From the NCBI RefSeq assembly GCF_008868125.1, contig NZ_WAAQ01000001.1, positions 1,054,001 to 1,118,000 of the forward strand: a DNA stretch of 64,000 nt, in the 5' to 3' direction. The stretch comes from Microbacterium maritypicum. Its GTDB lineage: Bacteria; Actinomycetota; Actinomycetes; Actinomycetales; Microbacteriaceae. A program made the translations under genes and the position numbers. Every line of letters starts with the position of its first letter. The stretch's first letter is position 1. Under the pieces are notes generated by a model that saw nothing but the letters and a program-made list of their open reading frames with translations, was not told the origin of the DNA and made no database searches. Below, piece after piece: positions 1 through 8,255 of the stretch.

Positions 1-666
1 TATTGGTTCCCTCACACGGATATCGCGCTGACCAAGCGTCAGACGCGGCTGCCGGAGGCGACGGTGCGCAAGCCGCTCCCGGTGGTCGGGCGGTGGATCG
101 ATGAGACGCTGCTCTCGAACGGGGTGTATCGCGTGGCGTGCGCTGCGGGTCAGGTCGTTCCGGCGATCACTCCGTCCTTCAGCCGGCTCGCGGTCAGGCT
201 CACCGGAGATCGCGAGTACACCGAACTCTCGCACCGGGTGCTCATCCAGAGCAGGACCGTGCGATTCCGGGAGATGGAGTACGCGATCCCCGTCGAGAAC
301 GTCGTGCCGGCCTTCGAAGCGGTGCAGGCGCTGATCGCGCGGCGCGGATGGACGATCGAGTTCCCGATCGAGGTGCGCTTCGCCGCGTCCGACGACCGCT
401 GGCTGTCGACGGCTCACGGACGCGCAAGCGCGTACATCGCCGTGCACCGCTACTGGCGGGCCGACCCCACGGAGTACTTCGGCGCCGTGGAGGAGATCAT
501 GCACGAGTTCGGCGGGCGCCCGCACTGGGGCAAGCTCCACACGCTCACGACGCAGACCCTCCGGGAGCGATACCCGCGCTTCGACGACTTCGTCGCGTTG
601 CGCGATCGCCTCGACCCGGAGCGTCGTTTCGGCAACCGCTACCTCGAGCGGGTCCTCGGCAGCTGA
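1..666 (+). CDS. FAD-linked D-arabinono/L-gulono-1,4-lactone oxidase family protein, 3' part (5' end outside window)
   Basis: The reading frame is open from base 1 and ends at TGA 664-666, so only the C-terminal ~221 residues are present. They match the ALO substrate-binding domain of sugar-lactone oxidases. The near-terminal stretch RPHWGKLH is the family's hallmark HWGK motif, and a DPERRFGNRYLERVLG-type tail follows. Known members use FAD, bound by an N-terminal domain lying outside this window, to oxidise aldonolactones. The GTG at 64 is internal: coding similarity continues upstream of it (YWFPHTDIALTKRQTRLPEA). The exact substrate cannot be told from this fragment. Confidence 0.85.
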   Translation, partial: YWFPHTDIALTKRQTRLPEATVRKPLPVVGRWIDETLLSNGVYRVACAAGQVVPAITPSFSRLAVRLTGDREYTELSHRVLIQSRTVRFREMEYAIPVENVVPAFEAVQALIARRGWTIEFPIEVRFAASDDRWLSTAHGRASAYIAVHRYWRADPTEYFGAVEEIMHEFGGRPHWGKLHTLTTQTLRERYPRFDDFVALRDRLDPERRFGNRYLERVLGS

Positions 667-754
667 TCGGGACGCAGGGACGCCCGCGCGCGCCCAGTCC
701 ACGTGCAGACTGCGCGTCTAGGATGAGAGAAACACGAGGAAGGGTGGGGCTCTG

Positions 755-1321
755 ATGGAATGGCTCGTGCCGGTACTGATCGTTGTCGGAGTGATCCTGC
801 TCGTCGGCATCTATCTGTGGGCCACGTACAACTCGCTGGTGCAGCTGAACGTCCGCGTCGATGAGGCGTGGAGCGGCATCACGGTGCAGTTGAAGCGACG
901 AGCCGACCTCATCCCGAACCTCATCGAGACGGTGAAGGGCTACGCCTCCCACGAGAAGGCCGTCTTCGAGAACGTCACGCGGGCGCGTGCCGAGACCCTG
1001 TCAGCCGGAGGACCGGGCGAGGCGGGCATCGCCGAGGGGCACCTGCAGCAGGCGTTGCGGAGCCTCTTCGCGGTCGCCGAGGCCTACCCGCAGTTGCAGG
1101 CGAGCACGAACTTCCTCCAGGTGCAGCAGGCACTGGTCGACACCGAGGACAAGGTGCAGGCGGCGCGCCGCTTCTACAACGGCGGCGTGCGCGAGCTGAA
1201 CACCAAGATCAAGGTCTTCCCCAACAACCTGTTCGCCAAGGGGCTGGGTTTCTCCGAGCGGGAGTTCTTCGAGGTCGCCGACAGCAGCGCGATCTCCGAA
1301 CCGCCGCGCGTGCAGTTCTGA
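755..1321 (+). CDS. LemA family protein
   Basis: 188 residues. One N-terminal membrane helix (about residues 3-25) is followed by the LemA helical domain, with the typical stretches LIPNLIETVKGYASHE and, near the C-terminus, VFPNNLFAKGLGF. LemA proteins are membrane-anchored helical-bundle proteins of unclear biochemical role, often beside membrane-protease or TPM genes, but no such partner is present here. The ATG at 755 follows a purine-rich stretch (GAGGAAGGG), and a TAGGAT -10-like hexamer at 719-724 would give a short leader. It converges with the membrane-anchored protein gene ending at 1332. Family assignment is firm; function is unknown. Confidence 0.9.
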   Translation: MEWLVPVLIVVGVILLVGIYLWATYNSLVQLNVRVDEAWSGITVQLKRRADLIPNLIETVKGYASHEKAVFENVTRARAETLSAGGPGEAGIAEGHLQQALRSLFAVAEAYPQLQASTNFLQVQQALVDTEDKVQAARRFYNGGVRELNTKIKVFPNNLFAKGLGFSEREFFEVADSSAISEPPRVQF

Positions 1322-1331
1322 CGCCGGTCGT

Positions 1332-2237
1332 TCACCACACCGACAGGAGGAGTCCGTCGGCGGTGAACGCCAGGTCGCCGCGCACGCTCCAGGAGTCCGT
1401 CCGATAGGTGGTAGTGCGGGTCTCGCCGTTATGGGCGGTCCCGGTGATGGTGGCCACGAGCACTCCACCCTCTGCGGTGAAACCGGCGGGAGTCAACGCG
1501 ATGACCGGTGCCGTGTCGATCCGATAGCGGATCGCATCCACCTCGCGGAACTCGGTCCCCCAGGGGATCCGTATGCCGCATCCGTCGGGGACTTCTGTGC
1601 CCCCAGCGGTGCAGGTCTCGAGGAGCGTGTCGAGCTGGGCCTGCGCGACCGCCGTCGCCTCCGGCCGCAGCATGACGTCGAGCGTCGTCGTGGTCTTCAC
1701 CCCTGGCAGCACCAGCGCCGCGCTCCCGCCCTCGAGCAGTGTCTCCGGTGCGGCCGCGAGGGCGTAGGTCGCGGGGAGCAGCGGTGCAGCCGTCTCCGCC
1801 GGAACGGTCGCATCGCCGATCGCGACATCCGACCCGATCGTCGTTTCCACGGTCAGTGTGCCGAGTCCCGTCGCATCGACGCTCCAGCGGCCGTCGACGA
1901 TGCCGAGCGTCAGCTGCGCGGTGTGCGTCTTGCCGTCGAGCCGGAAGGAGATCGCGACGACGGCCGAAGTGTCGTCGTCTTCGCGTCGGACGGTCGTGAC
2001 CTCGGAGTCCTCGATGAACGCGGTGGCGGCGGCGAAGGCGACCAGTGCGGTGTCCGAGACGTCGATCCCGGTGGCCGCCACGGCGTCGGGGTCACCGGAC
2101 TCGAGCGCCTGGACATAGGCGAGCGCCGCTTCTTCCGGCGTGGAGGAGCGGTTCGTCGACGACCAGAGCCAGAGTCCCGCGGCGACGAGGACGAGACCGG
2201 CGACGCCGCCGAGCAGCCACCACCGGGCCCTGCTCAC
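1332..2237 (-). CDS. Membrane-anchored hypothetical protein
   Basis: 301 residues. The N-terminus (SRARWW then a run of G, V, L and A) gives one membrane helix at about residues 6-27, with the rest predicted outside the membrane. Residues about 33-110 (TPEEAALAYVQALESGDPDAVAATG and following) resemble the NTF2-like fold of secreted actinobacterial lipoprotein/DUF4878-type proteins. The remainder shows no family I recognise. The GTG start overlaps the TGA of the upstream YcaQ-like gene (GTGA), so the two are probably co-translated. No catalytic motif is visible. It could be an accessory membrane protein of its operon partner, but that is inference from coupling only. Confidence 0.7.
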   Translation of the reverse strand: MSRARWWLLGGVAGLVLVAAGLWLWSSTNRSSTPEEAALAYVQALESGDPDAVAATGIDVSDTALVAFAAATAFIEDSEVTTVRREDDDTSAVVAISFRLDGKTHTAQLTLGIVDGRWSVDATGLGTLTVETTIGSDVAIGDATVPAETAAPLLPATYALAAAPETLLEGGSAALVLPGVKTTTTLDVMLRPEATAVAQAQLDTLLETCTAGGTEVPDGCGIRIPWGTEFREVDAIRYRIDTAPVIALTPAGFTAEGGVLVATITGTAHNGETRTTTYRTDSWSVRGDLAFTADGLLLSVW

Positions 2238-3499
2238 ACCGGACTCTCTCGCGCGTGCACGTGACGACGCACGGAGGGACCAGTGCCTGCTCCGGCCGCC
2301 AGCGCCCCATGCAGTGCGTCGGTGGCGTCACCCCACCTCGACACCGAGACATGATCCAGTCCCTGCCACGCCGCTGCGAGTCGGAGCTCGGCAGCGATCT
2401 GCTCGGCATCGCCGGGGTGAGCCTGTGGTTCCCACCAGGCGGATTGCACCTGCAGCGTCGATGTCGCGCGGTCGGACTTGAGATCGACGCGCGCGACGAT
2501 GCGGTCGCCCACGAGGACCGGCAAGGAGTAGTAGCCGAACCGCCGCTTCTCTGCCGGTACGTAGATCTCGATGCGGTAGTCGAGGTCGAACGCGCGGAGT
2601 GCGCGATCCCGAAACCACACCACCGGGTCGAACGGCGTCAGAATCGCCGCCGCGTCGACCTTGCGGGGCAGCACCGCATCCCGATGCCGCCAGGCGGCGA
2701 GTGGACGCCCGCCGCGTTCCCAGCCGCGCACCTGCACGGGCTCCAGCTCGCCGGCGTCGACGAGCTCTGCGATCGAGCGGGCGACGGCGGGCCGGTCGCG
2801 GATCCGGTAGTAGTCGGCCAGGTCGGACTGCGTCGCGACGCCGCTCGATCGGGCCGCGCGACGGGTCAGCTCACGGATGGCATCGGCGCGGGAGACCTCT
2901 TGCGAACGGATGGCGTCAGGGATGACGTGCTCGGCCAGCGCATAGGTGCGCTCGAACCCGCGGCGCCCGCTGATGGCGACATCGCCGGTGCGCCACAGGT
3001 GTTCGAGGGCGAGCTTGACGTCGTCCCAGTCCCACCAGGTGCCGCGTTCCCTGGGAGCATCGGCACGGAGATCGGCGGGACGCAAGGGCCCGCGCACACG
3101 CAGCTCGTCCTGGACCCACTGCAGCGTTCGCGCGTTGCTCGACATCCAGGACTCTTCGCCCGCCCAGCGTCGGCGGAAGTCGTCCATGCGAAAACGCCAC
3201 AGCGGCCAGTCCTCGATCGGGATGAAGGTCGCCTCGTGAGCGAGGTATTCCACGTAATGGGTCGTGCGCGAGAGGAAGACACGGTCGAGCAGGGCCGGCT
3301 CGTAGGAGCCCAGCCGAGAGAACAACGGCAGGTAATGGGATCGTGCGAACACGTTCACGGAGTCGATCTGCAGCACACCGAGACGATCCATCACCCGGTG
3401 CACGTGGCGCCCCGCGACCGATGCGGGCCGCGCGCGGGTGAAGCCCTGCGCGGCCAGAGCGATGCGGCGTGCCTGGGTCGGAGTGAGGGTGTCGGTCAC
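2234..3499 (-). CDS. YcaQ/AlkZ-like winged-helix DNA glycosylase (HTH_42 family)
   Basis: 421 residues from the GTG at 3499. The N-terminus TLTPTQARRIALAAQGF is typical of the HTH_42 superfamily. The motif LGVLQIDSVNV contains Q44-I-D46, the QxD catalytic signature of the YcaQ/AlkX branch (AlkZ has QxQ). Characterised members unhook interstrand cross-links or remove bulky alkylated bases. Three winged-helix units are expected over residues ~1-330. The start is chosen because TACCCT (3511-3506) ends exactly 6 nt upstream, a leaderless signature repeated through this window. An in-frame GTG at 3532 would add 11 residues that do not look like the family. It is translationally coupled to the membrane protein downstream. 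Confidence 0.85.
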   Translation of the reverse strand: MTDTLTPTQARRIALAAQGFTRARPASVAGRHVHRVMDRLGVLQIDSVNVFARSHYLPLFSRLGSYEPALLDRVFLSRTTHYVEYLAHEATFIPIEDWPLWRFRMDDFRRRWAGEESWMSSNARTLQWVQDELRVRGPLRPADLRADAPRERGTWWDWDDVKLALEHLWRTGDVAISGRRGFERTYALAEHVIPDAIRSQEVSRADAIRELTRRAARSSGVATQSDLADYYRIRDRPAVARSIAELVDAGELEPVQVRGWERGGRPLAAWRHRDAVLPRKVDAAAILTPFDPVVWFRDRALRAFDLDYRIEIYVPAEKRRFGYYSLPVLVGDRIVARVDLKSDRATSTLQVQSAWWEPQAHPGDAEQIAAELRLAAAWQGLDHVSVSRWGDATDALHGALAAGAGTGPSVRRHVHARESPV

Positions 3500-3585
3500 A
3501 CGGTCAGGGTATCGCCGAGCGCCGACATGCACCCTCCAGGGAAAGATGCGTTCGAGGGCATACGGCGTGACCGTAGACTTGGGCG
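3500..3585. promoter_or_regulatory. Divergent leaderless promoters (YcaQ-like gene / AI-2E-type permease gene)
   Basis: The 86-nt spacer holds a TANNNT hexamer for each side: TACCCT at 3511-3506 on the minus strand and TAGACT at 3574-3579 on the plus strand. Each ends 6 nt before its start codon. I see no good -35 box on either side. Leaderless initiation is inferred from the spacing. Confidence 0.6.
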
Positions 3586-4782
3586 ATGAGTGAGGACCAG
3601 CGACCCCGACTGAGAGATCTGTTCCGTCCGCGCCCGGTCTCCACCGAGCGCACCGTGTCGACCGAGGCCGACGAGGCGGTACCGCTGCCTCTGCGCATCA
3701 CGGCGGGCTATGCCTGGCGGCTGCTGCTGATCGCGGCGGCGATCGGCGTCTTCATCTGGCTCGTGATGCTGCTCAAGCTCCTGGTCATCCCCCTCATGGT
3801 GGGTATCCTCATCACCGCGCTGCTGTGGCCGGCCTTCTCGTGGATGCTGCGGCGTGGTCTCCCTCGTTGGCTGGCGATCGCCATCTCGCTCATCGGGACG
3901 GCCGCCATCGTCACCGGGCTGATGTGGCTCGTCGTCTGGCAGGTGCGTGCTCAGCTGCCCGACGTGCAGCAGCGTTCGACCGAGGCCTTCGATCAGTTCC
4001 AGGTCTGGTTGCACGAGGGTCCTCTGAGCCTCTCCGACACGCAGATCGCGAACTACCTGCAGCAGGGACTCGACTTCCTCAACGAGCAGGCGCAGGTGCT
4101 GTGGACCGGCGCCCTGGCGATCGGGACCACCGTCGGCCACGTCGCCACGGGCGCCGTGCTGTCGTTGTTCATCCTGATCTGTCTCCTCGCCGACGGCGCC
4201 GGCATCTGGCGTTGGACCCTCCGGATCTTCCCGCGCATGGCTCAGCCGGCCGTCGACGGAGCGGCACGCAACGGCTGGACCACGATCGTGAACTACGCGC
4301 GCACGCAGCTGTTCGTCGCGACGATCGACGCGATCGGCATCGGACTCGGGGCGTTCCTGTTGCAGGTGCCCCTTGCGCTCCCGGTCGCCGTCCTGGTGTT
4401 CCTCGGCTCGTTCATCCCGATCGTGGGTGCGGTCGTGACCGGCGCCGTCGCCGTGTTCCTGGCGCTGGTGTACAACGGCCCCTGGATCGCGCTCTGGATG
4501 CTGCTGGTCGTGCTGGCCGTCCAGCAGATCGAAGGACACATCCTGCAGCCGATCATGATGGGTTCGGCTGTCAAGGTGCATCCGCTCGCCGTCGTCCTCG
4601 TGGTGGCGGGTGGAGCGATGATCGCCGGCATCCCCGGCGCACTGTTCGCGGTGCCGTTGGCGGCGTTCATCAACGTCGCAGCCGTGACCATCAGCTCGGG
4701 ATCCTGGCGCACCGGCGCCGGGCCGAGCGGAGACCTTATCTGGAGCACAGTACCGCGCGAGCGGAGACGGAGGAATCGATGA
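3586..4782 (+). CDS. AI-2E family transporter (TqsA/PerM-like membrane protein)
   Basis: 398 residues. About eight hydrophobic segments are visible: two in residues ~40-87, one at ~97-120 and the rest in the C-terminal half, where VLVFLGSFIPIVGAVVTGAVAV and the QQIEGHILQPIMMG motif are diagnostic of the family (PF01594). Members include TqsA (AI-2 export) and putative Na+/H+ antiporters, so the name does not fix the substrate. The basic N-terminus is cytoplasmic. Transcription is probably leaderless from TAGACT at 3574-3579. The stop overlaps the ATG of ilvA (ATGA), so both genes likely share a transcript, although their products have no obvious functional link. Confidence 0.88.
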   Translation: MSEDQRPRLRDLFRPRPVSTERTVSTEADEAVPLPLRITAGYAWRLLLIAAAIGVFIWLVMLLKLLVIPLMVGILITALLWPAFSWMLRRGLPRWLAIAISLIGTAAIVTGLMWLVVWQVRAQLPDVQQRSTEAFDQFQVWLHEGPLSLSDTQIANYLQQGLDFLNEQAQVLWTGALAIGTTVGHVATGAVLSLFILICLLADGAGIWRWTLRIFPRMAQPAVDGAARNGWTTIVNYARTQLFVATIDAIGIGLGAFLLQVPLALPVAVLVFLGSFIPIVGAVVTGAVAVFLALVYNGPWIALWMLLVVLAVQQIEGHILQPIMMGSAVKVHPLAVVLVVAGGAMIAGIPGALFAVPLAAFINVAAVTISSGSWRTGAGPSGDLIWSTVPRERRRRNR

Positions 4783-6008
4783 GCGCAGTCCCCAGCCTGA
4801 CCGAGTTCGAGCACGCTGCTCAGAGTCTGGCTGAGGTGATCTCGCACACGCCGACGCTGCCGTCGCGAGCGCTCTCCGACATCCTCGGCGCCCCGGTGCT
4901 GCTGAAGATGGAGAACCTCCAGCGCACGGGATCCTTCAAGATCCGCGGTGCGGCCTACCGGCTGTCGAAGCTGAGCGCCGAAGAGCGCTCGCGTGGCGTG
5001 GTCGCGGCCTCAGCCGGAAACCACGCGCAGGGAGTGGCGCTGGCGGCGCAGGCGCTCGGCATCCCGGCGACGATCTTCATGCCTCTGGGCGTTCCGGTGC
5101 CGAAGCTGCTCGCCACGCGCGGCTACGGAGCGGAAGTCGTGCTGGAGGGGGAGACGGTGGCGACCTCGCTGCGTCTCGCCGCGGAGTTCTCCGAGCGCAC
5201 GGGTGCGGTGCTGATCCATCCGTTCGATCACCGCGACATCGTGATCGGGCAGGGAACGCTCGGACTCGAACTCCTCGAGGACGCGCCCGACGTCGACACC
5301 GTCGTGCTCGGCATCGGCGGGGGAGGTCTGATCGCCGGCGTCGCGGCAGCCGTGAAGGCACGCGCTGCCGAGCTCGGCCGCACGGTCCGCATCATCGGCG
5401 TGCAGGCTGAGAACGCCGCCGCCGTTCCGCCGTCGCTCGAGGCCGGCGAGCCCGTCGACATCGTCACCCGACCGACCATCGCCGACGGCATCCTGGTCGC
5501 TCGTCCCGGTGCCGTCCCGTTCGACATCATCAAGGACCTCGTCGACGAGGTCGTCACGGTCTCCGACGACGACCTGGCACGGGCCATCCTCATCCTGCTG
5601 GAGCAGGCGAAGGTCGTGGTCGAGCCCGCTGGTGCCGCCGGTGTGGCGGCGATCCTGGCAGGCAAGGTGACGGGCAGCGGAACCACCATGGCCGTGTTGT
5701 CGGGCGGGAACATCGATCCGCTCCTGCTGCAGCGCGTGGTCTCGCACGGACTCGCCGCTTCGGGTCGCTATCTCACGATCCGCATCCCTCTGCCCGACCG
5801 CCCCGGTCAGCTGGCCCGCGTCTCCGAGCTCATCGCCGAGGCCGGCGCGAACGTGATCGAGGCCATGCACACGCGCCACGGTCACGGTCTGCAGATCAGC
5901 GACGTCATCCTCGAGCTCAGCGTCGAGACGCGCGGTCCCGAGCACTCCGAGCACACGCTCGACACCCTGCGTCGCGCCGGCTTCGAACCCATCCTCGTCC
6001 CCGATTGA
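4779..6008 (+). CDS. ilvA: Threonine ammonia-lyase (threonine deaminase)
   Basis: 409 residues. It deaminates L-threonine to 2-oxobutanoate with PLP, the entry step to isoleucine. Lys54 in TGSFKIRG is the Schiff-base lysine; SAGNHAQG (residues ~80-87) and the glycine loop GIGGGGL bind substrate and phosphate. Residues ~330-409 form one ACT-like domain (IRIPLPDRPGQLARVSEL). This is the short form; the classical E. coli IlvA regulatory part is larger. A catabolic TdcB-like role is possible, but the ACT domain and the absence of tdc neighbours favour biosynthesis. The ATG overlaps the previous stop and is preceded by GGAGACGGAGGA. A strong hairpin follows the stop. Confidence 0.92.
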   Translation: MSAVPSLTEFEHAAQSLAEVISHTPTLPSRALSDILGAPVLLKMENLQRTGSFKIRGAAYRLSKLSAEERSRGVVAASAGNHAQGVALAAQALGIPATIFMPLGVPVPKLLATRGYGAEVVLEGETVATSLRLAAEFSERTGAVLIHPFDHRDIVIGQGTLGLELLEDAPDVDTVVLGIGGGGLIAGVAAAVKARAAELGRTVRIIGVQAENAAAVPPSLEAGEPVDIVTRPTIADGILVARPGAVPFDIIKDLVDEVVTVSDDDLARAILILLEQAKVVVEPAGAAGVAAILAGKVTGSGTTMAVLSGGNIDPLLLQRVVSHGLAASGRYLTIRIPLPDRPGQLARVSELIAEAGANVIEAMHTRHGHGLQISDVILELSVETRGPEHSEHTLDTLRRAGFEPILVPD

Positions 6009-6023
6009 GCACGACTGCGCATT

Positions 6024-6072
6024 CACACAGAAGCGCCCCCGCGTCCTGAGGATGCGGGGGCGCTTCTGTGTG
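6024..6072. terminator. Bidirectional terminator between ilvA and greA
   Basis: A perfect 19-bp inverted repeat (arms 6024-6042 and 6054-6072) encloses an 11-nt loop between two convergent genes. The GC-rich stem starts with CACACAG and ends with CTGTGTG, so short U or A tracts are weak on both sides. Confidence 0.85.
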
Positions 6073-6077
6073 GTGTC

Positions 6078-6566
6078 TCAGCCCGTGTACGTCTCGACGT
6101 TCACGATCTCCACGCTGATCTCGCGGCCGTTCGGGGCCTCGTACGACGACTTCTCGCCGACCTTGAGGCCGAGGATGGCCTGGCCGAGCGGGCTGGCTTC
6201 GCTGTAGACATCGAGGTCGCTGCCGGCGGCGATCTCGCGGCTGCCGAGCAGGAACACCTCTTCGCCTCCGGCGACGAGGGCGGTGACCACGGTGCCGGGC
6301 TCGACGATTCCGCGGCTGGCCGGAGCTTCGCCCACCTTGGCGGTCTTCAGCAGAGCCTCCAGCGTGCGGATGCGCGCTTCCTGCTTGCCCTGCTCGTCCT
6401 TCGCAGCGTGGTATCCGCCGTTCTCCTTGAGGTCGCCCTCTTCGCGGGCCGCCTCGATGCGCTTGGCGATCTCGTCGCGGCCGAAGGTGGACAGGTGCTC
6501 CAGCTCGGCGACGAGCCGGTCATACGCTTCCTGCGTGAGGAAGGGAACCTGAGCATCGGTGGACAT
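6078..6566 (-). CDS. greA: Transcription elongation factor GreA
   Basis: 162 residues, the normal GreA length. Residues 1-~78 form the antiparallel coiled coil; its tip carries GDLKENGGYHAAKDEQ, with the acidic pair D45 and E48 that coordinates Mg2+ in the RNA polymerase active site. Residues ~85-162 form the FKBP-like domain, ending in the ISVEIVNVETY strand. It rescues backtracked RNA polymerase by stimulating transcript cleavage. The ATG at 6566 has a clear AAGGAG seven bases upstream on the minus strand. It is separated from the upstream DUF4307 gene by a hairpin at 6621-6647, so it probably has its own promoter. Confidence 0.96.
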   Translation of the reverse strand: MSTDAQVPFLTQEAYDRLVAELEHLSTFGRDEIAKRIEAAREEGDLKENGGYHAAKDEQGKQEARIRTLEALLKTAKVGEAPASRGIVEPGTVVTALVAGGEEVFLLGSREIAAGSDLDVYSEASPLGQAILGLKVGEKSSYEAPNGREISVEIVNVETYTG

Positions 6567-6620
6567 GACGAAGCTCCTTCTTTCGGGATCCCTCCGGCAT
6601 GCTGCGGGGGATATGCCAAG

Positions 6621-6647
6621 ACGCCCCGGCACGGTGCCGGGGCGTCG
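6621..6647 (-). terminator. Terminator after the DUF4307 gene
   Basis: 12-bp GC-rich arms (6621-6632 and 6636-6647) with a 3-nt loop lie 18 nt past the stop of the minus-strand DUF4307 gene and upstream of greA. The T tract is poor, as usual for high-GC actinobacteria. Confidence 0.65.
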
Positions 6648-6664
6648 TCTTGTCTGGCACGAGT

Positions 6665-7051
6665 CTAGGCGACCCAGCAGGTGTTCACCAAACCTGTGGT
6701 GGCCTCCGACACCGTGGGGATCGTGACGGAGCGAGCCTGCGAGTGGCTGTCTCCGGCCTCGATCTCCACGATCTTCCAGCCGACGACACCGAACTCCTCG
6801 TCGAGGGCCTCGACGGCGCACACCACGTCTTTGCCCTGCACTCCGGTGACCTGGAAGGTGATGCTCACGGAGTGCTCGTCGACGAGCTCGAAGCCCAGAT
6901 CGTCCGCGTCGACGGACGCCATCGACTGGGCCACGGTCATCCAGCTGAAGGCGCCGACGATCAGCAGTGCGATCGCACCGCCGATGATCCACGGCGCGCG
7001 GCGTCGTCGGGTTCGGCCATAGCGTTCATCGAGCTCTTGTGCGGTCGTCAC
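6665..7051 (-). CDS. DUF4307 domain membrane protein
   Basis: 128 residues. A cytoplasmic N-terminus (TTAQELDERYGRTRRRR) precedes one membrane helix (about residues 20-42) and an extracytoplasmic beta-rich domain with two cysteines (VVCAVEAL and the terminal NTCWVA) that could form a disulfide. The RYGRT segment followed by a transmembrane helix and the terminal cysteine are hallmarks of actinobacterial DUF4307 proteins, commonly found beside greA and mca. Function is unknown. The start is GTG at 7051. The intergenic region towards the divergent gene at 7119 holds TTAGGCT near 7071-7077, which could serve the plus-strand gene. Confidence 0.85.
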   Translation of the reverse strand: MTTAQELDERYGRTRRRRAPWIIGGAIALLIVGAFSWMTVAQSMASVDADDLGFELVDEHSVSITFQVTGVQGKDVVCAVEALDEEFGVVGWKIVEIEAGDSHSQARSVTIPTVSEATTGLVNTCWVA

Positions 7052-7118
7052 GGGTGGGTCTTCCGGTCGTTAGGCTGGTGTTACCAGGTTATGCGACCTG
7101 CGTACGAAAGGCCGATTC

Positions 7119-7421
7119 ATGTTCTCTCTGTCCGAGACCCCGATGCCGACGCCGAGCATGACCGTCGACCCGGTGTCGGTCACCCCGGGGTTCGTCGGCT
7201 TCGCCGCGATCGTCGTGGTCGTGATCGCGGTGATCCTGCTGATCTGGGACATGAACCGCCGCATCCGCCGTGTCCGGTACCGCGAAGAGGTGCGCGACGA
7301 GCTCGACGCCGAGGAAGCGGCGCGGGCCGAGGGCGATGCCGCCGCGGCTCCCGGAAAGGGTGCGCCGACCTCGGACGGCACCGCTGCCTCTGACACCGAC
7401 GGCGATACGCCCGCTCGCTGA
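7119..7421 (+). CDS. Small single-pass membrane protein
   Basis: 100 residues. A short polar N-terminus (MFSLSETPMPTPSMT) precedes one strong membrane helix at about residues 24-44 (GFAAIVVVVIAVILLIWDM). A basic stop-transfer cluster (NRRIRRVRYREE) follows, then an acidic, low-complexity Ala/Asp/Gly-rich tail. This predicts the N-terminus out and the tail in the cytoplasm. I recognise no family; similar short proteins sit next to DUF4307 in related actinobacteria, but that is recollection, not a search. AAAGG upstream is a weak ribosome site. It converges with the PAQR gene, with only 7 nt between the stops. Confidence 0.7.
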   Translation: MFSLSETPMPTPSMTVDPVSVTPGFVGFAAIVVVVIAVILLIWDMNRRIRRVRYREEVRDELDAEEAARAEGDAAAAPGKGAPTSDGTAASDTDGDTPAR

Positions 7422-7428
7422 CCTCGCG

Positions 7429-8160
7429 TCACGGCGCGCCCAGCGAGGGCGACAGCGGCGACAGGGCGATGAGCAGGCATGCGGTCCAGTGGCAGAGGAA
7501 TGCGAGCACCGTGCACACGTGGAAGATCTCGTGGAACCCGAAGTGCCCGGGCCAGGGGTTCGGCTTCTTGAGCGCGTAGACGACCGCACCCCCGGTGTAC
7601 AGGAGCCCGCCGACGATCACCAGCACCATCATCGCGAAGTTCGCGTTCATGAGATCGACGAGGTACATCACGGCTGCCCAGCCGAGCAGCAGGTAGAGCG
7701 CGACGTAGAGCCAGCGCGGGGCGTGGATCCAGAACACGCGGAAGAGGATGCCGACCAGCGTGCCTCCCCACACCAGGCTGAGCAGCAGCACGCCCTTCTC
7801 CGGCGGCAGCGCCAGCACCGCCAGCGGTGTGTAGGTACCGGCGATGAGCAGCAGGATGTTGGCGTGGTCGATGCGCTTGAGCAGCACCTTCACCTTCGGC
7901 CGCCAGTCGATGCGGTGGTAGAGCGCCGAGTTGCCGAACAGCAGCAGTGACGTGAGCATGAACACGGCGGAGGCCCACTTGGCCGCGGCGCCCTGGGACA
8001 CGATGATCAGCACGACACCGGCGACCAGCGCCACCGGGAACGTGCCGGCATGGATCCATCCTCGCCAGGTCGGCTTGGTCTCGACGGCGGCATCGACGGC
8101 CGCGGCTTCGAGCAGAGGCAGCTGAGGGACGTCGGGACCGGAGGGCTCGGGAGTACTCAC
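7429..8160 (-). CDS. PAQR family membrane protein (hemolysin III / TrhA type)
   Basis: 243 residues, seven predicted membrane helices from about residue 35 onward. The PAQR zinc-site pattern is complete: NSALYHRIDW after helix 2, RIDHANI at the next loop, and HFGFHEIFHV at the C-terminal end (HxxxH). Bacterial members are annotated hemolysin III; B. subtilis YqfA-type homologues affect membrane lipid homeostasis, so haemolysis is not implied. The GTG start at 8160 is supported by TAGAGT (8172-8167, minus strand) ending 6 nt upstream. It is divergent from the prenyltransferase gene. Confidence 0.92.
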   Translation of the reverse strand: MSTPEPSGPDVPQLPLLEAAAVDAAVETKPTWRGWIHAGTFPVALVAGVVLIIVSQGAAAKWASAVFMLTSLLLFGNSALYHRIDWRPKVKVLLKRIDHANILLLIAGTYTPLAVLALPPEKGVLLLSLVWGGTLVGILFRVFWIHAPRWLYVALYLLLGWAAVMYLVDLMNANFAMMVLVIVGGLLYTGGAVVYALKKPNPWPGHFGFHEIFHVCTVLAFLCHWTACLLIALSPLSPSLGAP

Positions 8161-8255
8161 ACGCTCACTCTAAGCCGACCCGCATACCGTGCAGGGCACA
8201 TATATCCCAGCTTCCGCACACGATGCCGCAGGCCCTGGCACGGTAGCGTAGGGAG
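8161..8255. promoter_or_regulatory. Divergent leaderless promoters (PAQR gene / uppS)
   Basis: TAGAGT at 8172-8167 (minus) and TAGCGT at 8244-8249 (plus) each end exactly 6 nt before the GTG start codons at 8160 and 8256. Leaderless initiation is inferred from spacing alone. Confidence 0.55.

Noticed and set aside
3500..3532. GTG at 3532 as start of the YcaQ-like gene
   Set aside because: GGAGG abuts the codon with no spacing, the extra residues do not fit the family, and the leaderless -10 points to 3499.
3825..4778. Upstream frame extension of ilvA through the AI-2E-type permease gene
   Set aside because: It is a shifted frame of the permease gene, with Arg/Ala-rich nonsense composition; ATG 4779 with its ribosome site is the real start.
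5010..6026. Long antisense frame opposite ilvA, and similar frames opposite gcvP and fba
   Set aside because: GC-rich genes create long open frames on the opposite strand; the composition is low-complexity and no ribosome site or family is seen.
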